Below are positions 46,361 through 55,047 of a stretch of DNA of 64,000 nt, piece after piece (within the stretch, counting starts at the first letter, position 1; each line of letters opens with the position of its first letter). The stretch is taken from NCBI GenBank assembly GCA_044238145.1, contig JBIIDT010000005.1, positions 7,001-71,000 of the forward strand, read 5' to 3'. The notes under the pieces are model-generated. The model saw only the letters and a program-made list of their open reading frames with translations. It had not been told where the DNA came from and did no database searches. The DNA is from QWPN01 sp044238145. Its GTDB lineage: Bacteria > Planctomycetota > Planctomycetia > Pirellulales > UBA1268. The position numbers were made by a program, and so were the translations under genes.

Positions 46361-46501
46361 GGCTCGGGGCTGCCCATCCCCTCGAGACGGCGTAGACGGC
46401 AAGCGGAGCCATGGATGGCGGAGCGCAGCCGTCTCCGAGCGAGCGAAGTCCAGGATGGACGCAGCGAGCGTCCGGCGAGAGGGTGTGGGCAGCCCCGAGC
46501 C
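46361..46501. repeat. Structured intergenic repeat, copy 2
   Basis: A 141-bp element between argS and the EF-G gene. Its ends are perfect 15-bp inverted repeats (46361-46375 and 46487-46501). Internal hairpins: AGACGGC 394-400/GCCGTCT 428-434, GCCA 408-411/TGGC 416-419, GTCCA 448-452/TGGAC 456-460, GGACGC 457-462/GCGTCC 468-473 (offset 46000). It aligns end to end with 23133-23274, with most stems changed on both sides. It contains no plausible gene. Orientation is the same in both copies relative to the genes. Confidence 0.75.
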
Positions 46502-46560
46502 GGTGGGGCGCACCAAGCACAGACGCCCGCGAAATTCGTCGGGAATCCGTCGCGTCCCCA

Positions 46561-48417
46561 TCACATCCGCTCCACGGCGCCGATGCCGAGCACTTCCAGG
46601 CCCTTTCGCAGGATGCGGCCGGTGAGGTCGCAGAGGGCGAGCCGGCTCGCCCGCTCGGGGCCCTCCGCCTTGAGAACCGGCAGCGAGTCGTAGAACGCCG
46701 AGTAGCAGCCGGCGAGGTCGTAGAGCCAGGTCGTGAGCAGGTTCGGCCGGTAGTCGGCCTCGACGTCCTCCAGGGCCTCGGAGAACCGCAGCAGCTCCAG
46801 GGCCAGCGCCCGCTCCTGGGGGGCCGGGACCAGCACGCCGTGGCAGTCCCGCCGCAGGGCGGCCCGGTCGACGCCCCCCTTCGTGAAGATCCCCTCCACG
46901 CGGGCGGCGGCGTACTGCATGTAGGCCGCCGTGTTGCCCTTGAGTTCGAGCATCTTGTCGAAGCTGAACACGTAGTCGGTGGTCCGGTTCTGGCACAGGT
47001 CCGCGTACTTGATGGCGCCGATGCCGACGGTCTCGGCCACGTGGCGGCGGTCGGCGTCGGTCATCCCGGCCCGGCCCTCGTCGCCCGCGCCCACGATCGC
47101 CGCCGCCCGCTCCACGCCCTCGTCGAGCAGGGCCTCGAGGCCGACGGTGTCGCCGGCCCGGGTCTTGAACGGCCGGCCGTCCTCGCCGAGCACCGTCCCG
47201 AAGCCGACGTGCACGAGCTGGACGCCGTCGATGCCGGCCGGCCCCCAGCGGCGGGCCGTGGCGAACACCTGATCGAAGTGCTCGCTCTGGCGATGGTCGA
47301 CGACGTACAGGATCCGGTCGGGCTTCCAGTGCTCGAGCCGCCAGCGGATCGTGGCCAGGTCGGTGGTCGCGTAGAGGAAGGCGCCGTCGGCCTTGCGGAC
47401 CAGCAGCGGCGGCGCGTCGTCGCCGCGGAGAAAGACGCCGATCGCCCCCCGGCTCTCCCGGGCGAGCCCCCGGGCCAGCAGGTCGTCCACGGTCGCCGCC
47501 AGGAACGGCTGGAAGAAGCTCTCGCCGAGCGTGTGGTCGAAGGAGACGTGCAGCCGCGTGTAGAGCCGGTCGATCTCGGCCCGGCAGACCGGCATGAACC
47601 GCTCCCACAACGCCCGGTTCTCCGGGTCCCCCTCGTGGAGCTTCGCCGTCTCGAGGAGCACCTCGCGACCGGCGGCGGGGAACCGTGCCGCCAGCGCCGC
47701 CGCCTCGGGGTCGGCCGCCAGTTCCTCGGGCTTCGCATCGGCCACCTTGCGGACGAGCCGGTAGAGCCGGCCGAGCTCGGCCGTCGGATCGGCCGCGAAG
47801 GCCTCGTCGTCGCGGCAGTGCTTCCAGCCCCAGAGGATCATCCCGAACTGGGTACCCCAGTCGCCGAGGTGGTTGTCGGTGATCACGTGGTGGCCGCGGA
47901 ACCGGAGGATCCGGGCGAGGGCGTCGCCGATCACGGTCGAGCGGATGTGCCCCACGTGCATCGGCTTGGCGACGTTGGGGGAGCTGAAGTCGACGACGAT
48001 CGTCTCCGGGGCGGGCACCGGCGGCACGCCGAGCCGCTCGTCGGCCACGGCCGCCACCACCGCGGCCGCCAGGGCGTCGTCGCGGACGCGGACGTTGATG
48101 AAGCCCGGGCCGACCGGTTCGCCCGGCGGCGCGAAGACGGCCGCGTAGCCCGGGGCCTCCGCCAGCCGGGCGGCGATCTCCACGGCCACGTCCCGCGGCT
48201 TCCGCCCGGCCCGCTTCGCCAGCCCCATCGCCATGGTGCCCGAGTAGTCGCCAAACTTCGCGTCGGCCGTCTCGCGGACCATCTCGAGCAGCGCCGGCAT
48301 GTCCGCCGGGTCGAGCGGCACCACGCCGTCGGCGGCGAGCCGCTCGAGGGCCGCGCGGAAGGCGTCCCGCAGCGTCGCCCGGAGGCTCGCGCGGCCGATC
48401 GGGACGGCGCCGCTCAT
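46561..48417 (-). CDS. argS: Arginyl-tRNA synthetase
   Basis: A 618-residue class I synthetase charging tRNA-Arg. The HIGH motif is PNVAKPMHVGHIRS (~126-139); GDWGTQFGMIL follows; the KMSKS counterpart is the KTRAG form seen in bacterial ArgRS (GRPFKTRAGDTV). The N-terminal tRNA-binding (Add-1) and C-terminal anticodon-binding domains are complete, ending GLEVLGIGAVERM. ATG overlaps the rsfS stop (ATGA). Confidence 0.97.
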   Translation of the reverse strand: MSGAVPIGRASLRATLRDAFRAALERLAADGVVPLDPADMPALLEMVRETADAKFGDYSGTMAMGLAKRAGRKPRDVAVEIAARLAEAPGYAAVFAPPGEPVGPGFINVRVRDDALAAAVVAAVADERLGVPPVPAPETIVVDFSSPNVAKPMHVGHIRSTVIGDALARILRFRGHHVITDNHLGDWGTQFGMILWGWKHCRDDEAFAADPTAELGRLYRLVRKVADAKPEELAADPEAAALAARFPAAGREVLLETAKLHEGDPENRALWERFMPVCRAEIDRLYTRLHVSFDHTLGESFFQPFLAATVDDLLARGLARESRGAIGVFLRGDDAPPLLVRKADGAFLYATTDLATIRWRLEHWKPDRILYVVDHRQSEHFDQVFATARRWGPAGIDGVQLVHVGFGTVLGEDGRPFKTRAGDTVGLEALLDEGVERAAAIVGAGDEGRAGMTDADRRHVAETVGIGAIKYADLCQNRTTDYVFSFDKMLELKGNTAAYMQYAAARVEGIFTKGGVDRAALRRDCHGVLVPAPQERALALELLRFSEALEDVEADYRPNLLTTWLYDLAGCYSAFYDSLPVLKAEGPERASRLALCDLTGRILRKGLEVLGIGAVERM

Positions 48418-48818
48418 CGGCCCGCCCCGGCGGGCAGCGGAACCGCCTTGGCGCCGCTCCACAGCTGCTCGATGTCCCAGTACTCGCGGGCGGCGCTGTC
48501 GAACAGGTGGACCATCACGTCGCCGTAGTCGAGGACGATCCAGCGGCCCTCCTCGTAGCCCTCGCCCCCGCGCTTACGGTCCTTGAGCTCGGCCTTGACG
48601 ACCTTCTCGATCTCGTCCGCGATCGCGTGCAGCTGGCGGCGGCTCGCACCGGTGGCGACGACGAAGTAATCGAACACCGGGGTGAGCCCCCGGAGGTCGA
48701 GGACCCGCACGTCGGTGCCGCGGGACTCCTCGGCCACGCGGGCGGCCGTGAGCGCCAGCGTTCGCGCGGCCTCCTCGCGGGCGGCTGGCCTGTCGGCGGG
48801 CTGGCGGGGGCTGGTCAC
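48414..48818 (-). CDS. rsfS: Ribosomal silencing factor RsfS
   Basis: A ~134-residue factor that binds uL14 and blocks subunit joining in stationary phase. The domain shows VRVLDLRGLTPVFDYFVVATGASRRQLHAIADEI and WIVLDYGDVMVHLFDSAAREYWDIEQLW. GTG 48818 is preferred (GGAG ~12 nt upstream); another GTG 37 codons further upstream would add a Pro-rich, unconserved leader. A TAGAAT -10-like box lies at 48862-48867. Grouping with obg and rpmA fits a ribosome-maturation role. Confidence 0.93.
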   Translation of the reverse strand: MTSPRQPADRPAAREEAARTLALTAARVAEESRGTDVRVLDLRGLTPVFDYFVVATGASRRQLHAIADEIEKVVKAELKDRKRGGEGYEEGRWIVLDYGDVMVHLFDSAAREYWDIEQLWSGAKAVPLPAGAGR

Positions 48819-48937
48819 TGCAGTCGGGGGCTCCAGGGCGAGGTCGGTCGATGGCGCGGGGATTCTAACCAAAGTTTTCTCCCATCTGGGTTTTCCGATG
48901 GTCGGGGCCACTCCCTCACGAATCCGCACCCCGCGAG

Positions 48938-49774
48938 TCAGCGGCTGCAGGCCCGCTCGGCGGCCAGCGCCATCCCGGCGAGGACGAGGTCGGCCAGTTC
49001 GACGGCCCCCGGCAGGCAGTCGCGGACGATGCCCGCCGAGCCGCCGGTGAGGAACACCTGCGCGGCGCCGGCGAACGGCCGCTGGGCCTCAGCCACGATC
49101 CGGGCGACGGCGCCGCGGATGCCCCAGCCGATACCGGCGGCGATCGCCTCCTCGGTGGAGCGGCCCGGGAACGCCGGGGGCGGGGCGTGGTCGAGGGCGG
49201 CCACCTCCGGCAGCCGGCTCGTCCCCTCGGCGAGCGCCCGCGCCATGAGCGCGGGACCGGGCAGGATCGACCCGCCCAGAAAGTCACCGGCGGCCGAGAC
49301 GAGGTTCACGGTCGTCGCCGTGCCGCAGTCGACGACGATCGCCGGCCGTGCCGCATCCTTCAGGAGCGCCGCGGCGGCGGCCCCCGCGAGCCGGTCGATG
49401 CCGACGCGGTGCGGTTCGGCGACGAGCACCTGGAGCGGCAGGTCGGTGTGGCCGATCCGCCGCTGGCGCACGGCGCGGTGCCGCGTCGCCGACACCTCGG
49501 CGACCGCCGCCTCCAACCGCACGGCGGCGGCCTCGTGCACGCTGCCGACGAGCAGCACCGCCGGTCCGGGAGCCACGCCCGCCAGCCAGGCCTCCAGGTT
49601 CGCCGGCCGGAAGTCGCGGCTCATCAGATCCTGGCGGCGGGTGATGCGGGGCAACGGCCGGCCTGGCCCGTGATCGTGGTCCGCGACCACGGCCAGCTTG
49701 ATCCGCGTGTTGCCCACGTCGGCGAGCAGCACGGTGTCGCCGCGACAGATCGACGGGCCGCGGGTCGCGGTCAT
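48938..49774 (-). CDS. coaX: Type III pantothenate kinase
   Basis: A 278-residue ASKHA-fold kinase, first step of CoA synthesis. Signatures: DVGNTRIKLAVV (phosphate 1), PHRVGIDRL, VDCGTATTVNLV (phosphate 2) and GGSILPGPALMARAL. The N-terminus has ~14 extra residues before the first strand. The start overlaps the obg stop (ATGA). Confidence 0.94.
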   Translation of the reverse strand: MTATRGPSICRGDTVLLADVGNTRIKLAVVADHDHGPGRPLPRITRRQDLMSRDFRPANLEAWLAGVAPGPAVLLVGSVHEAAAVRLEAAVAEVSATRHRAVRQRRIGHTDLPLQVLVAEPHRVGIDRLAGAAAAALLKDAARPAIVVDCGTATTVNLVSAAGDFLGGSILPGPALMARALAEGTSRLPEVAALDHAPPPAFPGRSTEEAIAAGIGWGIRGAVARIVAEAQRPFAGAAQVFLTGGSAGIVRDCLPGAVELADLVLAGMALAAERACSR

Positions 49775-50772
49775 GCGGCACCGCCCCTGCGGTCGAGTTC
49801 CGCCACGATGGCCCGCACCAGGGCGTCGAGCCCGAAGCCGGTGGCGGCACTGATGCCGAGCACGTTCCGGCCGATCGCGGCGGCGAGGGCCGCGCGGACC
49901 TCCTCGGCCCCCGGCAGTTCGGACTTGCTCACCGCCACGATCTCGGGCCGGGCCCCGAGCGCCGCATCGTACCGCTCGAGTTCGTCGCGGATGGCCCGGT
50001 AGTTCGCCAGCGGCTCGGTGCCGTCGGCCGGGAACGGCTCGACCACGTGGACGAGGATGCCCGCCCGCTCGACGTGCCTGAGGAACTCGTGGCCCAGGCC
50101 CACCCCGGCGTGCGCGCCCTCGATGAGCCCGGGCAGATCCGCGAGCACGAAGCTCCGGTCGAGGGACACGGCCACGATCCCCAGGTTCGGGGTCTTGGTG
50201 GTGAAGGCGTAGTCGGCGATCTCCGGGCGGGCCCGGGAGAGCCGGGAGAGGAGCGTGCTCTTGCCGGCGTTCGGCTTGCCGACGAGCCCCACGTCCGCGA
50301 TCACCTTGAGCTCAAGGAGCAGCCGACGGCTCTCGCCGGTCTCGCCCGGCGTCGTCTCCCGCGGCGCCCGGTTCGTCGACGACTTGAAGTGCAGGTTGCC
50401 CCAGCCGCCGCCGCCCCCCTTCGCGGCCACGATCGCTTCGCCCGGCGCCGCGAGGTCCTTGAGCACGAGGCCCGTCGCCTCGTCGATCACGATCGTGCCG
50501 GGCGGCACGAGCAGCGTCAGGTCGGCGGCACTCCGACCCTGGCAATTGGCCGGCCCGCCGGACGTACCGTGGTCGGCCCGCCACTGCCGCCGATGGGCGA
50601 GCGCGGCGAGCGAATCGACACCCGCCCGCGCCTCGAGGATCACGCTGCCGCCGTCGCCACCGTCACCGCCGTCAGGGCCGCCCTTGGGGATGTACTTCTC
50701 CCGGCGGAAGCTGCACATGCCGCGGCCGCCGTTGCCGCCGACGACCTCGATCTGGACGCGATCCACGAACAC
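49771..50772 (-). CDS. obg: Obg/CgtA GTPase
   Basis: A 333-residue GTPase for large-subunit maturation. The glycine-rich Obg fold occupies residues 1-155 (GGNGGRGMCSFRREKYIPKGGPDGGDGG). The G domain contains GKPNAGKST (Walker A), DLPGLIEGA and SKSEL in place of the usual NKxD. There is no C-terminal Obg-extension domain. The start is GTG 50772; only 34 nt separate it from rpmA. Confidence 0.95.
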   Translation of the reverse strand: MFVDRVQIEVVGGNGGRGMCSFRREKYIPKGGPDGGDGGDGGSVILEARAGVDSLAALAHRRQWRADHGTSGGPANCQGRSAADLTLLVPPGTIVIDEATGLVLKDLAAPGEAIVAAKGGGGGWGNLHFKSSTNRAPRETTPGETGESRRLLLELKVIADVGLVGKPNAGKSTLLSRLSRARPEIADYAFTTKTPNLGIVAVSLDRSFVLADLPGLIEGAHAGVGLGHEFLRHVERAGILVHVVEPFPADGTEPLANYRAIRDELERYDAALGARPEIVAVSKSELPGAEEVRAALAAAIGRNVLGISAATGFGLDALVRAIVAELDRRGGAA

Positions 50773-50806
50773 GCCGGCACCTCGCGGGCGGGACCCGCAC
50801 CGGCAG

Positions 50807-51061
50807 TCAGGCCGTCGGTCCGGAGACGACGTTCACCCGCCGACCCTCGCGGTCGAACATCACCACGCCGGCGGTGAGGGCGAAGAGCGTGTAGTCGGTG
50901 CCCGTGCCGACGTTGCGACCGGCGTGGAACTTCGTCCCCACCTGGCGGACGAGGATGTTGCCGGCCTGGACCGCCTCACCGGCGAACTTCTTCACGCCGC
51001 GGCGCTGCGCGTTGGAATCGCGCCCGTTGCGACTCGAACCCTGACCCTTTTTGTGTGCCAT
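50807..51061 (-). CDS. rpmA: 50S ribosomal protein bL27
   Basis: An 84-residue protein whose N-terminus reaches the peptidyl-transferase centre. MAHKKGQGSSRNGRDSNAQRRGVKKFAGE, AGNILVRQVGTKFHAGRNVGTG and the DYTLFALTAGVV segment are standard. rplU, the usual upstream partner, is not adjacent; the preceding gene encodes an exported unknown. Confidence 0.97.
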   Translation of the reverse strand: MAHKKGQGSSRNGRDSNAQRRGVKKFAGEAVQAGNILVRQVGTKFHAGRNVGTGTDYTLFALTAGVVMFDREGRRVNVVSGPTA

Positions 51062-51119
51062 GACCAATCACTCCCGCCGCGGAACCACCAGGCAACGATC
51101 GCCTGCCCGGGCCCGAAAA

Positions 51120-52781
51120 TCAAGGCCCGGGAGCATCCCGTTCGTACCGAAAAACCCAGGCATGGTCAATGCCCTCGTGGACCGCGGCCGCCGCGGCGTA
51201 CAGTTCCGGCCCCCGCGGGCCGAACAGCCCCCGCAGCACCTCCTGCTTCCGGCCCTGCTGCGGGTCCGATTCCAGCAGCCGCTGCACGGCGGCGAAGGCC
51301 GCCAGCGAGTCTCCCCGTGTCACCTCGTCGGCCCCACCCTCGACGTCCTCGAGCGCCGCCAGCGCCCGGGCGGAGGCGAGATCGCGGGCGAGTTGCTCCA
51401 CCCGCCGCTCGGCCGATCCGAAGCAGGCGGCCGCGGCGCGGGCGCGATCGTCGTAGGTGGGCGCCGACTCCAGGGCGCGCACGACCTTGGCGAGCGACTC
51501 CAGCGGCTTGGCCGCCACCTGCTCCGGGGTGAGCCCCAGCTTCTCGAGCGCCGCGCGGCGGGTCGCGTCGCGGTCGGCATCGACGGGCCCGGCCAGCGCC
51601 CGCGTCAGGTCCTCGATCGCCTGGATGCCCAGTTCGCCGAACACGTCCCGCACGGCGGCGCCACGGGCGAGCGGGTCGCCGAGGGGCGCGAGCTTGCGGA
51701 GCACCGTCTCCAGCGGCAGGAGGCTCGCCATCCCGCCGCCGGCGTCGGGCTCGAGCAGGTCGGACCACTTGAGGCCGAGCGCTTCGAGCCCGGAAACGGG
51801 CCGCGACTTCGTCGCCAGCGGCCGGCCCGCGGCCTCCAGGATCCGCGAGCCGAGCGTCATCCGCTCGAGCATTCCCGCGTACCCGACGCTCATCTCCTCC
51901 TCGACCTCGTCGCGGGCGTCGCCAGGCCGCCAGAAGTCGAGCCGCAGGGCTTCCAGGGCGTATTCCATGTGGGCACCGGGCGGATCGCCGGCTCCGATCC
52001 GCGCGCCCGGGATCTTCCGCCACCGCATGGAGTTGGTCAGACCGCGGACGAAGATCGAGAAGAAGTCGATGCGCGGATCGACATCCTCCCACACGGCCAC
52101 TCCCCAGCGGTCCTCGCCCGGCGCGATCTCGGCCTCCGCCATCGACGCGCTGTCGTACAGCCGGCCGGGCGGCTTCTCGCGGGCCCGGATCGGCTCCATC
52201 GCCGAGGGCACGACCCGGTCCAGGTAGGCGCGGTAGGCCCGCATGTCCTCGCCCTGGGCCAGCGGCTCGAGGCTCTCGAGCACGAAATGCGGCAGGAACC
52301 GGACGGGCTGCTCGAAGGTCTCGGTCTGGCGCACGGTCGGATCAGCCGCGTCCACGACCACGCGCCGGCCACCGGTGTTCTTCACGCGGTACAGCACGTA
52401 CCAGACCCGCTTGCGCCGCATCTTCGCGTCGCCGGCCGGAACGTCCACGTCGATCAGCCGCGGCGGCTTGAAGGCGAACTCCAGGCACCACACGCCGCCG
52501 GCCAGTTCGCGGCCCTTGGCCCGCTCGACGAACGTGGTGTTCACCGGCGACCGCTGGGGCGTCCACTCGCGATCCTTCCGTCCCTCGGTGATCTCGAGGA
52601 GATCGGACCGCTGCAGCGGGTCGTCGGACGAGCGGTCGGGCGGAATGACGGTCAGGGTGCCCGGGGCGAGGCGTCGAAAGCCGTCCGGGGACGGGGCGGC
52701 GCCCGCCCAGCCGCCGGCGCAGGCCGCCGCCGCAGCCAATGGCAGGAGCCACCACACGCGAAATGTGGCCAGGTTGGCCAT
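51120..52781 (-). CDS. Exported protein of unknown function, 553 aa
   Basis: Not assigned to a named family. A signal peptide covers residues ~8-27 (WWLLPLAAAAACAGGWAGA; the Cys might be a lipobox but the context is weak). The N-terminal ~230 residues are beta-rich (VVWCLEFAFKPPRLIDV, KRVWYVLYRVKNTGGRRVVV, EDRWGVAVWEDVDPRIDFFSIFVRGLTN), and the C-terminal ~250 residues are helical and Ala/Leu-rich. NTGGRR and FSIFVRGL strands suggest a planctomycete conserved exported family. ATG 52781 has GGCGGAG 7 nt upstream. The AT-rich 52782-52900 stretch probably holds its promoter. Confidence 0.65.
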   Translation of the reverse strand: MANLATFRVWWLLPLAAAAACAGGWAGAAPSPDGFRRLAPGTLTVIPPDRSSDDPLQRSDLLEITEGRKDREWTPQRSPVNTTFVERAKGRELAGGVWCLEFAFKPPRLIDVDVPAGDAKMRRKRVWYVLYRVKNTGGRRVVVDAADPTVRQTETFEQPVRFLPHFVLESLEPLAQGEDMRAYRAYLDRVVPSAMEPIRAREKPPGRLYDSASMAEAEIAPGEDRWGVAVWEDVDPRIDFFSIFVRGLTNSMRWRKIPGARIGAGDPPGAHMEYALEALRLDFWRPGDARDEVEEEMSVGYAGMLERMTLGSRILEAAGRPLATKSRPVSGLEALGLKWSDLLEPDAGGGMASLLPLETVLRKLAPLGDPLARGAAVRDVFGELGIQAIEDLTRALAGPVDADRDATRRAALEKLGLTPEQVAAKPLESLAKVVRALESAPTYDDRARAAAACFGSAERRVEQLARDLASARALAALEDVEGGADEVTRGDSLAAFAAVQRLLESDPQQGRKQEVLRGLFGPRGPELYAAAAAVHEGIDHAWVFRYERDAPGP

Positions 52782-53007
52782 CGTTTTTCTCCGCCGGAAT
52801 ACTACTGAATCGCGTTTTTTTCCGAAGAAAATCGGCTCAACTTCGCCAAAACGCACATTTTTCCTTGATTGCCCATCTTTCCCAGGCAACAATTTTGGCG
52901 TTAGGGGTTTCCGGCCCGGAATTGGCCTACGCCGCGAGCAGCGGCCGAAAGACACTCCGGGCCCGAGCCGCCACGAACTCCCGCCCATTCTGCAGTCCCG
53001 GGCACCG

Positions 53008-53262
53008 ATGCTCCAACGCAATCCCCTGCAACCGCCGCGGCCCATGCCCGTCGCCGTCCCGGCCAGGACGGCCGCGGCTGCGGCACGGCCGTTCGTGTCG
53101 GCCGAGGACTTCGACGTCACCGGCATGCTGACGGGCGTCGACCCCTGCGAGTCGCGGTACTGGTGGATGCCGGAACTGTACGGTCCGGATGCCGACGCCC
53201 CTGCGACGGCGGCGGTTCACGCCACGCGGCGAACCGCGTCGCGGCCCACGGCCGCGGCCTGA
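53008..53262 (+). CDS. Possible small protein, 84 aa
   Basis: An open frame from ATG 53008 (or 53044) to 53262. Residues ~28-60 (FVSAEDFDVTGMLTG, PCESRYWWMPELYG) look protein-like, and the region before it is otherwise non-coding. It overlaps the last 46 nt of parA on the other strand, and its start has no clear ribosome site. It could be a real small gene or a chance frame. Confidence 0.35.
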   Translation: MLQRNPLQPPRPMPVAVPARTAAAAARPFVSAEDFDVTGMLTGVDPCESRYWWMPELYGPDADAPATAAVHATRRTASRPTAAA

Positions 53263-54059
53263 TCAACCTCCGCCGCGAGGGCGGCGTAGTCCTCGGCCCC
53301 GTTCGAGTCGGGCGCGTAGTCGAAGATCGACTGGCCGAAGCTGGGCGCCTCCGCGAGGCGGATGTTCCGCCGGATCCGCGTCTCGAAGAGCCGGCCGCAC
53401 GCCCAGGCGGGATGCCGGTCGCCGGCCCCGGCGAAAAAGGCCGACACGTCGCGGCCGACCTCGTGCGCCAGCCGCGTGCCGGCCTCCTGCATGCAGAGCA
53501 CCACGCCCAGGAGCCGCAGACGGGGATTGACGTGGTCGCTGACGAGTTCGATCGTCTCCAGCAGCTTGCTCAGGCCGTGCAGGGCGAGAAAGTGGGGCTG
53601 CAGCGGCAACAAGACCTCGTCCACCGCCGCCATGGCGTTGAGCGAGAGCAGCCCGAGCGAGGGCGGGCAGTCGACGACCAGGTAGTCGAACGCCCCCTCC
53701 CCCGCCCCCTGGCATCGCGGCTCGGCCGCGATCCGCTGGCGGAGGATCCCCTCCCGCCCCGACTTGCCGGCGAGGGCCATCTCGACGGCGGAGAGATCGA
53801 TGTGGGCCGGCACCACGCTCAGGTTCTCGCCGGCCTCCACGGCCGCCGCCGCGAGCGGCTGGCCCCCGGTGAGGACGTCGAAGGCGGTGCACGCGCCGGC
53901 GCCGGGCTGGACGCCGAGGTGCAGCGAGGCGTGGGCCTGCGGGTCGAGGTCGACGACACACACCCGCCGCCCCTGCCGCGCCAGGGCGACGGCGAGGTTC
54001 ACGGTGGTCGTCGTCTTGCCGACGCCACCCTTCTGATTGGCGATCGCGATCGAGCGCAT
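53217..54059 (-). CDS. ParA-family ATPase
   Basis: A 280-residue ParA/Soj-type P-loop ATPase that positions cellular cargo by forming gradients on the nucleoid. Deviant Walker A KGGVGKTT (10-17), VDLDPQAHAS (~40-49) and VVDCPPSLGLLSLNA (~120) are intact. The C-terminus IFDYAPDSNGAEDYAAL matches chromosomal/orphan ParA proteins. No parB is adjacent; a small membrane protein gene lies 112 nt upstream. The cargo could be chromosomal or another structure. Confidence 0.9.
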   Translation of the reverse strand: MRSIAIANQKGGVGKTTTTVNLAVALARQGRRVCVVDLDPQAHASLHLGVQPGAGACTAFDVLTGGQPLAAAAVEAGENLSVVPAHIDLSAVEMALAGKSGREGILRQRIAAEPRCQGAGEGAFDYLVVDCPPSLGLLSLNAMAAVDEVLLPLQPHFLALHGLSKLLETIELVSDHVNPRLRLLGVVLCMQEAGTRLAHEVGRDVSAFFAGAGDRHPAWACGRLFETRIRRNIRLAEAPSFGQSIFDYAPDSNGAEDYAALAAEVDQAAAVGRDAVRRVA

Positions 54060-54171
54060 GGCAGCCGGTCCTCGCGGGACGGGGCGGGTTCCCGACGGCC
54101 GGCGGGCAGGCCGGCGGCGGGCAGGGAGGATAGGCCGCGGACCGCACCGCCAAAAGCCCGATTTCCCCCGG

Positions 54172-54729
54172 TCATTCCCGGCCCGGGAAGGGCAGTCCGG
54201 GGCAGGCCGTGCCGATCCAGGTGCGGAGCCCCTTCTCGATCCGGCCGAGGCCGATCCGCCCCGGGCGGCCGACGACGCCCATCTCGCCCCCCGTCGGGCC
54301 GACGCCGAGCACCAGCACCGCGGCCGGGGCCGCGTCCGGCGCCGGACGGAACGCGATCGCCACCTTCCAGGCATCCGCGGAGAGCCGCGCCCCGTCGCGC
54401 GGCTGCCAGGCGAAGTTCGCGTCCTCGACCAGCCCGCGGCGGAGGTGCACGATGCCCGGCGCGGTCGAGACGTCGCAGCGGCGGGCTGCCGCCAGTCGGC
54501 CCGGCCCGCTCCCCGGGGAGAGCTGCCACAGCTCGACGACGGGCGCCGCGGTGATGGCCCGCGCGACGCCCCCGCCGAAGAAGGCGAGGCAGCGGTTCGT
54601 CTGCCAGCGCTGGAAGCCCAGTGCGAAGGCCGCGAGGGCCGCCCCGAGGACGAGGAGCCCCACGACCAGGGGCGTGCCGGAGGGGCGGCTCGAGCGACGC
54701 GGCGACGGTTCTTCCCGGGGCTGATGCAT
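54172..54729 (-). CDS. Unknown membrane-anchored protein, 185 aa
   Basis: Not recognised. A basic Pro/Arg/Ser-rich cytoplasmic N-terminus (~20 residues), one helix at ~22-42, and then a ~140-residue exported domain with four Cys (CLAFFGGG, RRCDVSTAPG, TACPGLP). The exported domain has beta-rich stretches (VAIAFRPAP, AVLVLGVGPTGGEMGVV). It is divergent from the small plus-strand gene at 54819. Confidence 0.55.
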   Translation of the reverse strand: MHQPREEPSPRRSSRPSGTPLVVGLLVLGAALAAFALGFQRWQTNRCLAFFGGGVARAITAAPVVELWQLSPGSGPGRLAAARRCDVSTAPGIVHLRRGLVEDANFAWQPRDGARLSADAWKVAIAFRPAPDAAPAAVLVLGVGPTGGEMGVVGRPGRIGLGRIEKGLRTWIGTACPGLPFPGRE

Positions 54730-54818
54730 GCGGTTTCTCCACGCGGCGCCGGGCGAGCCGCGGCCGGCGGCGGCGGAATGTATACTCCCTCCGCCGTCGT
54801 CCGGCAGGAGATTTTCCC

Positions 54819-55046
54819 ATGCCCAACGCCTTCGACCCCTACCGTGAAGCCCTGGTGGTGGAGAACCACACGGTCTGGCCCGACGAATACGAGGATTGGT
54901 CGCCGACCGACCGGGCCCGCGCCGAGACGCTCCTGCACGCCGCGCCGCGGGAGGCGGCGGACCTCGACTACATCCGGCAGCACACCGGTTTCGCCCGGGT
55001 GATCACGGTCACGCCCGCCGACCTGGATCGCGTGAGCGGCCGCTGA
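54819..55046 (+). CDS. Small conserved-looking protein, 75 aa
   Basis: A soluble acidic 75-residue protein (MPNAFDPYREALVVENHTVW, PDEYEDWSPTDR, PADLDRVSGR), family not known to me. Start ATG 54819 has GGAG 8 nt upstream and a TATACT box at 54781-54786. It ends 1 nt before the aroB start, so the two are probably co-translated. Codon use matches its neighbours. Confidence 0.7.
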   Translation: MPNAFDPYREALVVENHTVWPDEYEDWSPTDRARAETLLHAAPREAADLDYIRQHTGFARVITVTPADLDRVSGR

Positions 55047-55047
55047 C

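Noticed and set aside
51001..51040. tRNA T-loop-like GACTCGAACC
   Set aside because: It lies inside rpmA codons and has no cloverleaf around it.
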